Source: an uncultured Paenibacillaceae bacterium (GTDB lineage: Bacteria; Bacillota; Bacilli; Paenibacillales; K13). Taken from it: a DNA stretch of 64,000 nucleotides. The stretch covers positions 1 to 64,000 of the forward strand of contig CAJXLT010000011.1 of assembly GCA_913056365.1 (NCBI GenBank), read 5' to 3'. Positions 52,382-61,756 of this stretch are shown here, piece after piece; position 1 is the first letter of the stretch; the number at the start of each line of letters is the position of its first letter. The notes below the pieces were generated by a model. That model did not search any database, was not told where the DNA came from, and worked only from the letters and a program-made list of their open reading frames with translations. The translations under genes and the position numbers were made by a program.

Positions 52382-54391
52382 ATGTTACGTACAGCGCATG
52401 CGCGATTAAGGAAGCTGACAATGATTATGATGATTGTATTGGTGCTTGGCACAGGCAGTGGAGCAGTTGGACCTTGGAGTGTCGAGGCTAGTGCTGAAGG
52501 GGCTGGCAAGCTTGTGAAGAGCAAGGTGGAGCAGTTCGCTGATGATTTCTTCCATGATCCTATGATTCAAGAGATGATGGCAGGGGCAGTGTTCGTCGTG
52601 GTTCAAGGGGAGGATGTCGTGCTGAAGAAAGGGTACGGTATGGCGAATATGGAGAAGGGTGAACCGTTCGATCCCGATCATACGGTGTTCCGTGTAGCAT
52701 CGGTATCCAAGGCGATTACCGCTACAGCAGTGATGCAGCTCGTGGAACAGGGAAAGCTCGATCTGCACGAAGATATGAACACATATCTGGATTTCAACAT
52801 TCCGAACAAGACTGATACGCCGTTAACGATGCGAAACTTATTGACGAATGCAACTGGATTTGCCTTTGGGGACACATCGGATTTGGTTTCCTTCGACATG
52901 AAGCAGGATATCCCGCTTGGACAGTATATGGCGGATCATATACCGGAAGTCGTCTACACACCAGGGGAGTATTATCGCTATGATAATCATGGTTTCAACT
53001 TGCAAGGTTATGTTGTGGAGCATGTGTCTGGTGTGCCGTTCCATGATTATGTGTCATCACGAATCTTCGAGCCACTCGGCATGATGGACAGTGATTTCCT
53101 GCTTACAGAGCAACTTACAGAACGACTGGCAGCCGCTTATGATGTAGAAGGACAGCCGATCCCGACCTATACGATGATTCCGGCTGTGCATCCAGCTGGT
53201 GGTATGCTGTCGACAGGTGCAGATATGGCGAAGTTTATGATGGCGCATCTGTCCAGCGGCAAGCTCGGGGATACACGAATATTGCAGGAGGAGACGGCAA
53301 GAGAGATGCACAAGCCGCAGTTGTACGCCCATCCAGACTTGCCTAACATGGCGTATGGCTTCGAATTTTCGCAGCAGCAAGTTTATAATGGACATACGGT
53401 TGTCGAGAAGGGCGGCGATGTGAACGGCTATCATACAGGCATGTGGCTGCTGCCTGAGGAAGAAGTAGGTGTGTTCGTGTCGGTGAACAAGGACATCGAA
53501 TTCAGAAGTGAATTGTTCGGTGCGTTCATGGACCGCTTCTACCCCGGAGAAGCTTCCACTCCCGCGTATGAGCAGCCCCAACAGCCAGCTCTATCCGCAT
53601 TCGAAGGGATATACGGTGATTTGCGCAATCGGATGTGGACGTCTCGCGTTCGTGCAGTAGAAGACAAGCTGCAAGTTGAAGATCCATTCGGTGTGCATAT
53701 ACTTACTCGTATTGACGGCAATCTGTTCGAGGACGAACACGGCGTCCGAGCCGCTTTCAAGCTCGATGACAGCATGAACGTGACCGCCTATTATTATGAT
53801 TTGAAGTCAGATAGCTGGGCTAGGAAGCTGCCGGAGCCAGAACGTTATGCAGATGTGGAACAGGGGCATGCCTATGCCGATTATATATATCATCTGCGCC
53901 AGCTGGATGTCATCGGTGATCAGAATGGGGATCAACGATTCCGACCAGAGGAGCAGCTGACGCGAGGCGAGTTCATCAGTTGGTTCATTCGCTGGACCGG
54001 CATTGCGCTCTCGACGAATCCGTTCGTCTTCACAGATATAGCGGATAGCCCTTACGCTCGGGAAATTCAGACCGCTTATGAATTCGGATTGATTGCGGGC
54101 CAGCCGGACGGCACCTATCAGCCGGATAGATTGCTTACTCGTCAGGAAGCAGCAGCAATAGCAAGGAGGCTGAGTGTCCTGCATCTGTATGCGGAAGCGA
54201 TAGAAGCGCAGCCAGATGGCGAAACAGATGCATGGGCATTAGAAGGGGTTCGCTTCGTCATAGAGAAACAATTATATGGACCTGAAGTAATGAAGAGCGA
54301 GGATGGAACGGTCATGTATGAATCAAAGCGGCCGATGCTAAGACAAGAAGCCGCGGCATTATTGTCTCTCTTCGCAGATAACTTGCTATAG
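52382..54391 (+). CDS. Beta-lactamase-family serine hydrolase with SLH domains
   Basis: 669 residues. A signal peptide (about 1-36) sends it out. The class C beta-lactamase/DD-peptidase fold (about 45-390) has SVSK (Ser107, Lys110), the YDN of YxN (200-202) and an HTG in place of KTG (about 362). A beta-rich spacer (about 395-490) follows, then two or three SLH repeats (about 495-669; LDVIGDQNGDQRFRPEEQLT, LIAGQPDGTYQPDRLLTRQE) that bind pyruvylated cell-wall polymer. Probably a wall-anchored esterase or D-aminopeptidase rather than a true beta-lactamase. A two-component system follows 70 bp later. Confidence 0.9.
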   Translation: MLRTAHARLRKLTMIMMIVLVLGTGSGAVGPWSVEASAEGAGKLVKSKVEQFADDFFHDPMIQEMMAGAVFVVVQGEDVVLKKGYGMANMEKGEPFDPDHTVFRVASVSKAITATAVMQLVEQGKLDLHEDMNTYLDFNIPNKTDTPLTMRNLLTNATGFAFGDTSDLVSFDMKQDIPLGQYMADHIPEVVYTPGEYYRYDNHGFNLQGYVVEHVSGVPFHDYVSSRIFEPLGMMDSDFLLTEQLTERLAAAYDVEGQPIPTYTMIPAVHPAGGMLSTGADMAKFMMAHLSSGKLGDTRILQEETAREMHKPQLYAHPDLPNMAYGFEFSQQQVYNGHTVVEKGGDVNGYHTGMWLLPEEEVGVFVSVNKDIEFRSELFGAFMDRFYPGEASTPAYEQPQQPALSAFEGIYGDLRNRMWTSRVRAVEDKLQVEDPFGVHILTRIDGNLFEDEHGVRAAFKLDDSMNVTAYYYDLKSDSWARKLPEPERYADVEQGHAYADYIYHLRQLDVIGDQNGDQRFRPEEQLTRGEFISWFIRWTGIALSTNPFVFTDIADSPYAREIQTAYEFGLIAGQPDGTYQPDRLLTRQEAAAIARRLSVLHLYAEAIEAQPDGETDAWALEGVRFVIEKQLYGPEVMKSEDGTVMYESKRPMLRQEAAALLSLFADNLL

Positions 54392-54394
54392 AAG

Positions 54395-54440
54395 GAAGGT
54401 CCTCTTGTCAGCGCAGTCTGCACTGGCAAGAGGCTTTTGC
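54395..54440 (+). terminator. Terminator-like hairpin
   Basis: Stem CCTCTTG/CAAGAGG with an inner CAG/CTG pair and the tail CTTTTGC, between the SLH hydrolase and the response regulator. Partial readthrough is possible. Confidence 0.55.
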
Positions 54441-54464
54441 TATCCAGTGGGAGGAGCAGTATCG

Positions 54465-55163
54465 ATGAAGACGGTGCTCATTATTGATGATGAGAAGGAA
54501 ATTAGAGAGCTACTGGGCATTTACTTGCAAAATATGGGCTATACAACGTTAGAGGCAGGGAATGGAGCGGAAGCGCTCGTGATCTTCCGTCGGGTACCAG
54601 TCGATCTGGTCATTGCGGATGTGATGATGCCGGAGATGGACGGAATAGAGCTGCTGCGCGTGTTGCGGCAGGATTCTCAGGTGCCATTCCTGTTCTTAAC
54701 AGCAAGATCTGACGATATGGACAAGATCTACGGTCTGCAGTTGGGTGCGGATGATTATGTCGCCAAGCCATTCAATCCGCTGGAGGTGGCGAGCCGGGTG
54801 CAAGCGATGTTCCGCCGTGTTGATCTGTATGAGGGGAAGCAGCGCGAATCGGAGCAGGACAGCTTGGAAATCGGAGAGATTCGGCTGGATGTGCAAGGCT
54901 GTCGGTTGTATAAGGCAGGCGTGGAGAAGGAGCTAACCTCCTTTGAGTACAAAATTCTTGCCCTGTTGATGAGACAAGCGGGGCGTGTGCTGACGAAAGC
55001 GCAAATTTATGAGCAGGTGTGGGGCGAGGAGTATATGGGAGACGAGAACATCATTATGGTGTATATCAGCAAGCTTCGGGAGAAGCTTGAAGACCAGCCG
55101 CGCAAGCCTGTTCATCTGGTTACGATTAGGGGGTTGGGGTACCGATTTGAAAAGCATGAATGA
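54465..55163 (+). CDS. OmpR/PhoB-family response regulator
   Basis: 232 residues from ATG 54465 (RBS GGGAGGAGCAG). Receiver domain with acidic pair IDDE (residues 8-11), phospho-Asp in IADVMMPEMDG (about 53), switch Thr in FLTARSDD and Lys in VAKPFNPLE. Winged-helix DNA-binding domain after about residue 130 (LTSFEYKILALLMRQAGRVL, ending RGLGYRFEKHE). VanR-like. The kinase gene overlaps by 8 bp. Confidence 0.94.
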   Translation: MKTVLIIDDEKEIRELLGIYLQNMGYTTLEAGNGAEALVIFRRVPVDLVIADVMMPEMDGIELLRVLRQDSQVPFLFLTARSDDMDKIYGLQLGADDYVAKPFNPLEVASRVQAMFRRVDLYEGKQRESEQDSLEIGEIRLDVQGCRLYKAGVEKELTSFEYKILALLMRQAGRVLTKAQIYEQVWGEEYMGDENIIMVYISKLREKLEDQPRKPVHLVTIRGLGYRFEKHE

Positions 55164-56529
55164 ACATGGTCGCAGCCGGCCGTTGAAACGGTTATTTCTG
55201 CGGAATTATGCGGTTATCGTCACATTGTCTCTACTAGCTATGCTGGTTGCTTTGATTAGTGCAGACTTGATTATGGAGCGGTTCGTAGAGCAGATGCCGG
55301 ATTATAACCAGATGCAAGAGGAAGGCATAACGATGTTGACCTCTGAGAGCGAGGGTGAAGCGTTCTTGCGGGAATACGGGGGCTGGTTGGAGCTGTTGAA
55401 TGAATCTGGTGAAGTCGTGCATATTGTCGGCAGCAAGGAAGATACAGTTACGCACTATACACAAGCAGAGCTGTACGAGCTGTTCGATATTTGGCGCAAT
55501 GAATCGGGCAGCTATGTCCATGCCTTTTCGGTACAAGGGCCGAATGGGGCAGTGCATACCTTGCTGTGGAAAGTTCCGGAGGAGCTAACTGGCTTATTTA
55601 GTTTTTTTGGTATCTTCATAGGGTTGTTCGCTGTGCTTCTGCTTGTGGCATTTTATGTGTATACCCGCTACAGTGTCCGACAGCTCAAGCGGCCGTTGCA
55701 TCAAATAACCGAAGGGATCAAGGAGATGGAGGCGCTTAATTACCAGAAGCGGCTTCACTTCACTGCCGAAATGGAATTTGCCGAAATCCGGGACGCATTC
55801 AACAAGATGGCTGAGCGTCTGCAGCGTATGGCGGATGAGAATGAGGCATTGGAAGCGACCAAGCGCAATATGCTGTTGCATCTGTCTCATGATCTGAAGA
55901 CACCAGTAACCTCGTTGCTCGGCTATTCGCAGCTTCTGCAGGAAAGTCCAGACCTGGCGGCGGACAAGCGTGACAAATATGTACAGTATATCCATGACAA
56001 GTCTCGCTATATGTCACAGTTGATCCATAACTTGTTCGAGCTGGCTAAGCTGGAGGATGATCACTTCGAGCTGCAGTTGGACGAGATAAATGTGACAAGA
56101 TGGTTGCAAGAGTGTGCCGCAGCCTTCTATCCAGACATTGAGCGCAGCGGCTTTGTCTTGGAGGTGGATATTCCGGAGAGGCCGATGTACGCAAAGCTGG
56201 ACAAAGGCCAGATGCAGCGAGTCATCGCGAATTTGTTCGGCAATGCGATGAAGTACAACAGTGCGGGTACGACAATACTTGTGAGCTGTGCGCAGGAGGA
56301 TGGGAACGCTGTCCTCTGTGTCGGAGACAGCGGAGTAGGCATTCCGCCAGAGATTCGAGAACGTGTCTTCGAAGAGTTCGTCAGCGGGAGTGAGGTGCGC
56401 AATGACAGCACCGGCCTTGGACTTGCTATTTGCAAGAAAGTCGTGGCGCACCATCGGGGGGATATACGCTTATTGCATGACAGCGTATATACGACGTTGT
56501 TCCGTATTGAGCTGCCCTTGTTGAACTGA
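55156..56529 (+). CDS. Sensor histidine kinase
   Basis: 457 residues from ATG 55156, which overlaps the regulator stop. Two membrane segments (about 17-40 and 150-172) with an extracellular loop of about 110 residues, HAMP (about 172-225), HisKA with the phospho-His in LLLHLSHDLKTPVTSLLGYS (about 243), then the N box NLFGNAMKYN, G1 VGDSGVGIP and G2 STGLGLAICKK. It should sense a wall or surface signal and phosphorylate the partner regulator. Target may be the SLH hydrolase upstream (inference). Confidence 0.94.
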   Translation: MNEHGRSRPLKRLFLRNYAVIVTLSLLAMLVALISADLIMERFVEQMPDYNQMQEEGITMLTSESEGEAFLREYGGWLELLNESGEVVHIVGSKEDTVTHYTQAELYELFDIWRNESGSYVHAFSVQGPNGAVHTLLWKVPEELTGLFSFFGIFIGLFAVLLLVAFYVYTRYSVRQLKRPLHQITEGIKEMEALNYQKRLHFTAEMEFAEIRDAFNKMAERLQRMADENEALEATKRNMLLHLSHDLKTPVTSLLGYSQLLQESPDLAADKRDKYVQYIHDKSRYMSQLIHNLFELAKLEDDHFELQLDEINVTRWLQECAAAFYPDIERSGFVLEVDIPERPMYAKLDKGQMQRVIANLFGNAMKYNSAGTTILVSCAQEDGNAVLCVGDSGVGIPPEIRERVFEEFVSGSEVRNDSTGLGLAICKKVVAHHRGDIRLLHDSVYTTLFRIELPLLN

Positions 56530-56572
56530 CTACAGCCTTCGTCGCCTGAAAGTGCCCCACATTCACATATAT

Positions 56573-56611
56573 GAGTCTGGCGCGAATCGTGAAGGCGTTC
56601 CCGCCAGACTC
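56573..56611 (+). terminator. Hairpin after the histidine kinase
   Basis: Perfect 10-bp arms GAGTCTGGCG/CGCCAGACTC with a 19-base loop; no T run, so a weak terminator at most. Confidence 0.5.
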
Positions 56612-56721
56612 TTCGTATCTATGTACTTACTGATAGCATATCAAGTATATATAGGCCTCTCCATGTATACAATAGATTCATAGAGAGGAGGGATTGTTCT
56701 GCTACGGTATCCGCGTCCAGC

Positions 56722-57696
56722 TTGAGGCATATCCAAAAGTGCCTTTCCCTCGTTCCGGTTCTTGTATTGGGAAGCGGGGCGTCCGTCGCCTATGGGTTTG
56801 CCGGGATGCCACAGCTCGCCCGCCATCTGCTCGAACATGTTGTGCCGGACCCGCTGGAGAAGGTGTGCTGGGATGCGTTCCAATCGGCGCTGCGTGAAGG
56901 GCTTGGCTTGGAAAAGGTGCTGCATCAGGTGGAGCTGTCCGGCAAGCTGGAGCAGCAAATTGTGCACGCCACCAGACAGCTGCTCTTGCAGCAGGATATC
57001 CATCTGTTGCATCGCGTCCTGCGCAGGGAAGTCGTGCTGCCGCTAGGTTTGCTGCTGCAATTTCTAAGCAGAACAGCAAAGCGGAAAATCAAGATCGTCA
57101 CAACCAATTATGACCGACTGGTAGAATATGCGTCTGATCAGGCGCGGTTACGGGTAGAGCAAGGATTTCGGGGACAGTACGAGAAGGTTTTTCGAGGGTT
57201 CGCCCGGACTCATACTGCACAGATTGATCTGTTGAAGGTGCACGGCTCGCTCGATTGGTTCGCGACTGAGGATGAAGCTATTGTCAGCTTGCCGGACCAT
57301 GCAGCCGATGCATGTGGTCTGCAGCCGCTCATGGTAACGCCCGGAGTCCGGAAGTACGAGCTTACACATCAGGAACCGTTCCGGAGCATCATTGCCAGAG
57401 CGGACGAGGCGTTTGCCGGAGCTGAGGCGATCGTGTGCATCGGCTATGGCTTTAATGACAACCACATTCACTTGAAGCTGATAGAACGCATGCGGCAGGG
57501 AAAGATTCCGATCCTGATCGCGACCAAGCGATTGTCCGATTCAGCTCGACAATTTATCCGAAGTTCGTCGGCTCCAATCGTGTTGGGCCTCGAGGAGCAT
57601 GAGCGGGGCACGCGGATCGTCTATCCCGATAGAGAGGAAGTGGTAGAGGAAGCCTCCCTCTGGTCATTGGAGGAACTGATTCGACTCGCGCTGTAA
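56722..57696 (+). CDS. SIR2-family NADase-like defence protein
   Basis: 324 residues of the SIR2_2 type found in antiphage systems. The NAD-binding loop LVLGSGASVAYGF (about 14-26), TTNYDRLVE (Asn129, Asp131), KVHGSLDWF with the catalytic His (about 174) and GYGFNDNHIH (241-250) are intact. In such systems SIR2 destroys NAD+ on infection. The start is a problem: a good RBS (GAGGAGGG, 56685) has no ATG, GTG or TTG at the right distance in this frame, and TTG 56722 is 30 bases away. The true start may be non-standard, or a frameshift may exist. HerA follows after 12 bp. Confidence 0.88.
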   Translation: MRHIQKCLSLVPVLVLGSGASVAYGFAGMPQLARHLLEHVVPDPLEKVCWDAFQSALREGLGLEKVLHQVELSGKLEQQIVHATRQLLLQQDIHLLHRVLRREVVLPLGLLLQFLSRTAKRKIKIVTTNYDRLVEYASDQARLRVEQGFRGQYEKVFRGFARTHTAQIDLLKVHGSLDWFATEDEAIVSLPDHAADACGLQPLMVTPGVRKYELTHQEPFRSIIARADEAFAGAEAIVCIGYGFNDNHIHLKLIERMRQGKIPILIATKRLSDSARQFIRSSSAPIVLGLEEHERGTRIVYPDREEVVEEASLWSLEELIRLAL

Positions 57697-57708
57697 AGGA
57701 GGAACAGG

Positions 57709-59466
57709 ATGAGCATCTTTTCATACACGATTGAAGAAGGGCTCGGCAAAGTGGCTGCCGTCGATACTACACATGTCACGCTGTGGGTGGAGAATGTGCA
57801 TGTGCTGAGCAGCATGCAGGTGAATCGGCTTGTGGCGCTCAGAAGCAGCAGGGCTGGACAGCACTTTATCGGCATCATTCAGAAGATAACAAGACGGTTC
57901 ATGGAGCAGGAGGCAGCCGATACAGGCAAGGAGGCCGAAGCGGAAGCGGAAGCATACCGGGAAATCAATACAGTTCGCGTCGTGCTGATCGGGACATTTT
58001 ATGATCGCTACTTGGATCAGCCGAATATGTTCCGAAGATCACTGGAATCGGTACCGGAGATTGAAGCGGCTTGTTACCCGATTGAAGGCGAGCGGCTGTC
58101 CCGATTTATGCAAGCGATCTCTTGCCAATCGGGGGAGCAGGCTCACTCTCTGAATCTAGGACACTATGCATTGGATGAAGACGCAGCCGCGTATCTGGAT
58201 GCGAATAAGTTTTTTTCACGACATGCCGCTATAGTAGGGAGCACGGGAACGGGAAAATCGTGGGCGACAGCCCGGTTGGTCGAGCAAATCGCCGAACTGC
58301 CCAATGCGAATGCGCTGCTGTTCGATCTTCATGGCGAATACCAGCAATTGAGCGGAACAGATATTCAGCATTACAAGCTGGCCGGACCGCGGGAAATGCT
58401 CCAGGGCGGAAGCGTGGAAGCAGGGATATTGCATCTGCCCTATTGGCTGTTCGGCTACGAGGACTTGATTCAATTGTTCGTAGATCGCAGCGACCAGCAT
58501 GCGCCCAATCAAGCAATGCTGCTGTCGCGCATGGTGATCGATGCCAAACGTTTCTATCTGGAGCGGATACAGGCTGAGGAGCTGCTGGCCAGCTTCACGA
58601 TCGACAGTCCCGTTCCGTATGATTTGAGCGAAGTGCTGAAAGGCTTGCGTCGTGCTAATTCGGAAATGGTCGCTGGCGCTAGGGGAAGTAGACAAGGCGA
58701 GCATTACGGTAGACTGAACAGGCTGATAGCCCGGCTGGAGAACAAGCGCACGGATCGCAGACTGGCCTTCATGATGAACCCTCCGGCACAAGTCCATCAT
58801 CTTTCGTGGCTGGAGATGGCGGCGCAAGCCTTGCTTGGCGGCAAGGAGTATCAGTCTGCAGGCAAGGGCGGTGTGAAGGTCATTGACTTCTCCGAAGTCC
58901 CGTCGGACATGCTCCCGCTGGTTGTCGGTCGGCTGGCCAGCCTCGTCTTCTCTGTTCAGCAGTGGACGGGGGACGAAGGCAGGCATCCGATCGCCCTGCT
59001 TTGCGAGGAGGCGCACTTGTATCTCCCCCATTCAGCTAACGGGACAAGAACGTATTCTGCTGCACATCGACACTTCGAGCGAATCGCGAAGGAAGGCAGG
59101 AAATACGGCGTGGGGCTCGTGATCATCAGCCAGCGTCCATCCGAAATCCATCCCGCAATCTTGAGCCAATGCAGCAACTTTATCACGCTGCGGCTGTCGC
59201 ACTCTGCGGATCAGCAGGTCGTTCATAGATGGCTGCCCGAGTCGCTCGGCGGCTTCGCCGCATGGCTGCCGGCGCTAGATACCGGGGAGGCCTTGGTCGT
59301 GGGCGATGCCAGCTTGCTGCCGAGCCGAATTCGCTTGGCCGAGCCGAAGCAGAAGCCGAACAGCCGAACGGTAGCTTTCTGGGAAGAGTGGAGCCGTTGT
59401 GGCAAGCACAACGGCATCCGGCAAGCGGTTCGTGCCTGGCGGATGCAGAGCCTGACAAGGGATTAA
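57709..59466 (+). CDS. HerA-like ATPase, partner of SIR2
   Basis: 585 residues, ATG after AAAGGAGGAACAGG. An N-terminal HAS-barrel (about 1-150, with an Ala/Glu-rich linker near 70-82) precedes a FtsK/HerA motor: Walker A VGSTGTGKSWAT (about 177-186), the DLHGEYQQL strand, Walker B ALLCEEAHLYLP (about 429-440) and the sensor VIISQRPSEI (471-480). A hexameric ATPase that forms a complex with SIR2 in the SIR2-HerA system. It ends 4 bp into the converging ger operon, so nothing belonging to the module lies downstream. Confidence 0.9.
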   Translation: MSIFSYTIEEGLGKVAAVDTTHVTLWVENVHVLSSMQVNRLVALRSSRAGQHFIGIIQKITRRFMEQEAADTGKEAEAEAEAYREINTVRVVLIGTFYDRYLDQPNMFRRSLESVPEIEAACYPIEGERLSRFMQAISCQSGEQAHSLNLGHYALDEDAAAYLDANKFFSRHAAIVGSTGTGKSWATARLVEQIAELPNANALLFDLHGEYQQLSGTDIQHYKLAGPREMLQGGSVEAGILHLPYWLFGYEDLIQLFVDRSDQHAPNQAMLLSRMVIDAKRFYLERIQAEELLASFTIDSPVPYDLSEVLKGLRRANSEMVAGARGSRQGEHYGRLNRLIARLENKRTDRRLAFMMNPPAQVHHLSWLEMAAQALLGGKEYQSAGKGGVKVIDFSEVPSDMLPLVVGRLASLVFSVQQWTGDEGRHPIALLCEEAHLYLPHSANGTRTYSAAHRHFERIAKEGRKYGVGLVIISQRPSEIHPAILSQCSNFITLRLSHSADQQVVHRWLPESLGGFAAWLPALDTGEALVVGDASLLPSRIRLAEPKQKPNSRTVAFWEEWSRCGKHNGIRQAVRAWRMQSLTRD

Positions 59467-60554
59467 GACGGGTTTAGTTTTTTCTTGATCACTCCCACTA
59501 TGAGCATTAACAACGGCAGGCCGATCATATTGACGGGCAATACGATGGGAACCCAGTAATTAAGTAAATAATGGTTCGTGGATTCGATGACGCTGGTTGG
59601 ATACAGCGAAAACAAGAAAGCGACGGGAGCAACTAACCAGATCATGATTCGCCAATTTTTCACCTGCAAAAATTGGGCGGTTCCGTAGCATGTGATGAAC
59701 ATATAAATGGATAGTTTGATAAATACACTTGAGATCCAGATGATGACGACCAACGCATCCCAATTCTCGATAAAGCCTATCGAGATATTTCTGGTCATCT
59801 CGAAGAAGGGGTACCACATGAACCCGGCGGGTTCGGGGCCCATAGTGAGAATGACTGCGCTCATGGAAGAGAGTACGAACAGAACGGAGAAGAAAACACC
59901 CCATATGGCATATGACGCTCCTTTCTTGGCATTGACAAGAAACGGTGTCAGCATGACAAATTCAATGGCGTGTCCCAGATAGGAGGCGGGGGCAAGCATT
60001 CCCTTGCCAATGCTCATCATACCGCTGTCCGCGTAGACGGGAAGTATGTTTTTGATCGAAATATTAGGAAGACTCGTGGCCAGCACGAACAAGACCATTG
60101 CGATGACCAGAGGTCCCAGCATTTCGCTGCATCGTCCGATACCTTGAATTTTCCCAGCATAAGTCGCATAGACCATCAAGGCAATCATGATGAGGGTGAT
60201 CGGCATCTGGGGCGTAGTCTCTAGCAGTAAAGCACGAACCAGATCGGTGAATTGGCGAAGCACAATCGGGATAATCGTATACCACTGGATGAGATAGGTC
60301 ATGACAATTATACGACCTAGTGTTTTTCCCATGATCGTCTGACTGAACTGCACAAGCGTCTGTCCTGGATATAACAGCGCCAGACGAGTTGCAATCAGGG
60401 CAACGAGCAGCGCTAGGCATCCAGACAGGATGATCGATATCCAAGCGTCCTGCTTGGCCGCTTGCAAGCTCGCTGTCATCGTCATCAGCAAAGTCATACC
60501 CAACTCCATGTTCACAATTATCCAGAATATCTGAATGTGGCTGATTTTCATCAT
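59463..60554 (-). CDS. Spore germination protein, GerB/GerAB family
   Basis: 363 residues with about ten membrane helices, of the endospore germination permease family (APC-like fold) that binds the germinant. It opens with KISHIQIFWIIVNMELGMTL. It sits last in a gerA-gerC-gerB operon on the minus strand, overlapping the gerC stop (ATGA). Located in the inner spore membrane. Confidence 0.92.
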   Translation of the reverse strand: MMKISHIQIFWIIVNMELGMTLLMTMTASLQAAKQDAWISIILSGCLALLVALIATRLALLYPGQTLVQFSQTIMGKTLGRIIVMTYLIQWYTIIPIVLRQFTDLVRALLLETTPQMPITLIMIALMVYATYAGKIQGIGRCSEMLGPLVIAMVLFVLATSLPNISIKNILPVYADSGMMSIGKGMLAPASYLGHAIEFVMLTPFLVNAKKGASYAIWGVFFSVLFVLSSMSAVILTMGPEPAGFMWYPFFEMTRNISIGFIENWDALVVIIWISSVFIKLSIYMFITCYGTAQFLQVKNWRIMIWLVAPVAFLFSLYPTSVIESTNHYLLNYWVPIVLPVNMIGLPLLMLIVGVIKKKLNPS

Positions 60555-61756
60555 CCGTTCCCACCCCTATTCTGATTTTTGTGCGTATAGATATTGCCTT
60601 GGTTTCTCCCGATGCGTTCGATATTCAGCTCGATCTGATAGTTTACTGGAATCGTTGGGAAGATGTCCGTCCAGGAATCTTTTGATTTTTTCCAATAATA
60701 AGGGTGCTGGATATGGACCTCCTCGGCAAATGCAAAGAGGTCTACCTTATATTGCTCCTGAGCGACTTGTACTAGTTCCATTAACGCATGTTCGATTTTG
60801 TCAGCAAATTTTTGTTCAATCCGCCTCAGGTTTTCATCTTTACTCAGATCAAGCGAGTTCAGATTTTCGATAATCCTGGATTTGGCTTTGAATTTCAGTT
60901 CGATATGAGGCTTGTTTCCCTCAATCTTGGTATGAATGCTGGCATCTGTGCCAAAGATGTGAATGCTCGTTGTACCCGGGAGACTTTCGTTTTTGCTCTC
61001 AACTTGCATTGTCATATTGGTTTCCTTGAGCTTCCCCTGGAATAAGGAAAACATGGTGGTTTGACGTTCATTCAAAAAACCGATCAGTTTTTTGTTGCGG
61101 TATACCGCGATACGATCGATTCGAAAAAACTTTCCAGCCTCTCCCTCGTCTACAAGGCTGACTGCTCCCGTTAGTGTAGGTTTATCCGGATTGACCACAC
61201 TGTACAGAAATTCGTCCATTGTTTCAGCATATCCGCTGCCGCCCTTCATGATTTTTTTCAGCGCTATGGAGGAGATCGGTTCCAGATTATATTGGGTTGT
61301 GAGAATGTCTTTTGCTTTCATGTTGTATGCGGTCAGTACATAGGCGCTGTACCGGCTGTCAGGAGAGCGCATAAACCAATCTAGTGCTTGTTCGATTCCT
61401 GCTCTAGCATAAGCGTCTCCTATGACAAAGACGGCTCGTTGCCCGAGGAAAAACTTCTGGGATAACTGCTGCTGCAAGCGATTGATAATTTCAGGCGCGC
61501 TAAAGCCGTTATCCGAGATCGTAAGGAATGGCTGCTGCGGGGAAGGACCGGGCTGATTGTCCTTCCCGCCTGACACTCCTGCAGGTATCGCGATTTGAAC
61601 GATTCCTTCTATTTGACCATCTTCGGTCAAATCAAAACCGCTGCCCATGATGATCGCCAATTGCTCAATTTCATCACTATCCCAGCAGCCTGCTAGCAGG
61701 ATGAAGTACAGCATTAGAATTCCCGCACGCGCAAGCGGGAAGGAGCGCTTGGTCAT
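60551..61756 (-). CDS. Spore germination lipoprotein, Ger(x)C family
   Basis: 401 residues from ATG 61756 (RBS AGGGGGGATTCTGG). Lipoprotein signal with lipobox LLAGC (Cys about 24) followed by WDSDEIEQLAIIMGSGFD, the classic GerAC start. Anchored on the outer face of the inner spore membrane, where it works with the A and B subunits. Gene order here is A-C-B. Confidence 0.92.
   Translation of the reverse strand: MTKRSFPLARAGILMLYFILLAGCWDSDEIEQLAIIMGSGFDLTEDGQIEGIVQIAIPAGVSGGKDNQPGPSPQQPFLTISDNGFSAPEIINRLQQQLSQKFFLGQRAVFVIGDAYARAGIEQALDWFMRSPDSRYSAYVLTAYNMKAKDILTTQYNLEPISSIALKKIMKGGSGYAETMDEFLYSVVNPDKPTLTGAVSLVDEGEAGKFFRIDRIAVYRNKKLIGFLNERQTTMFSLFQGKLKETNMTMQVESKNESLPGTTSIHIFGTDASIHTKIEGNKPHIELKFKAKSRIIENLNSLDLSKDENLRRIEQKFADKIEHALMELVQVAQEQYKVDLFAFAEEVHIQHPYYWKKSKDSWTDIFPTIPVNYQIELNIERIGRNQGNIYTHKNQNRGGNG

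Noticed and set aside
56702-57079. Minus-strand frame opposite SIR2
   Set aside because: High-GC chance frame, Ala/Pro/Arg-rich, no ribosome site.
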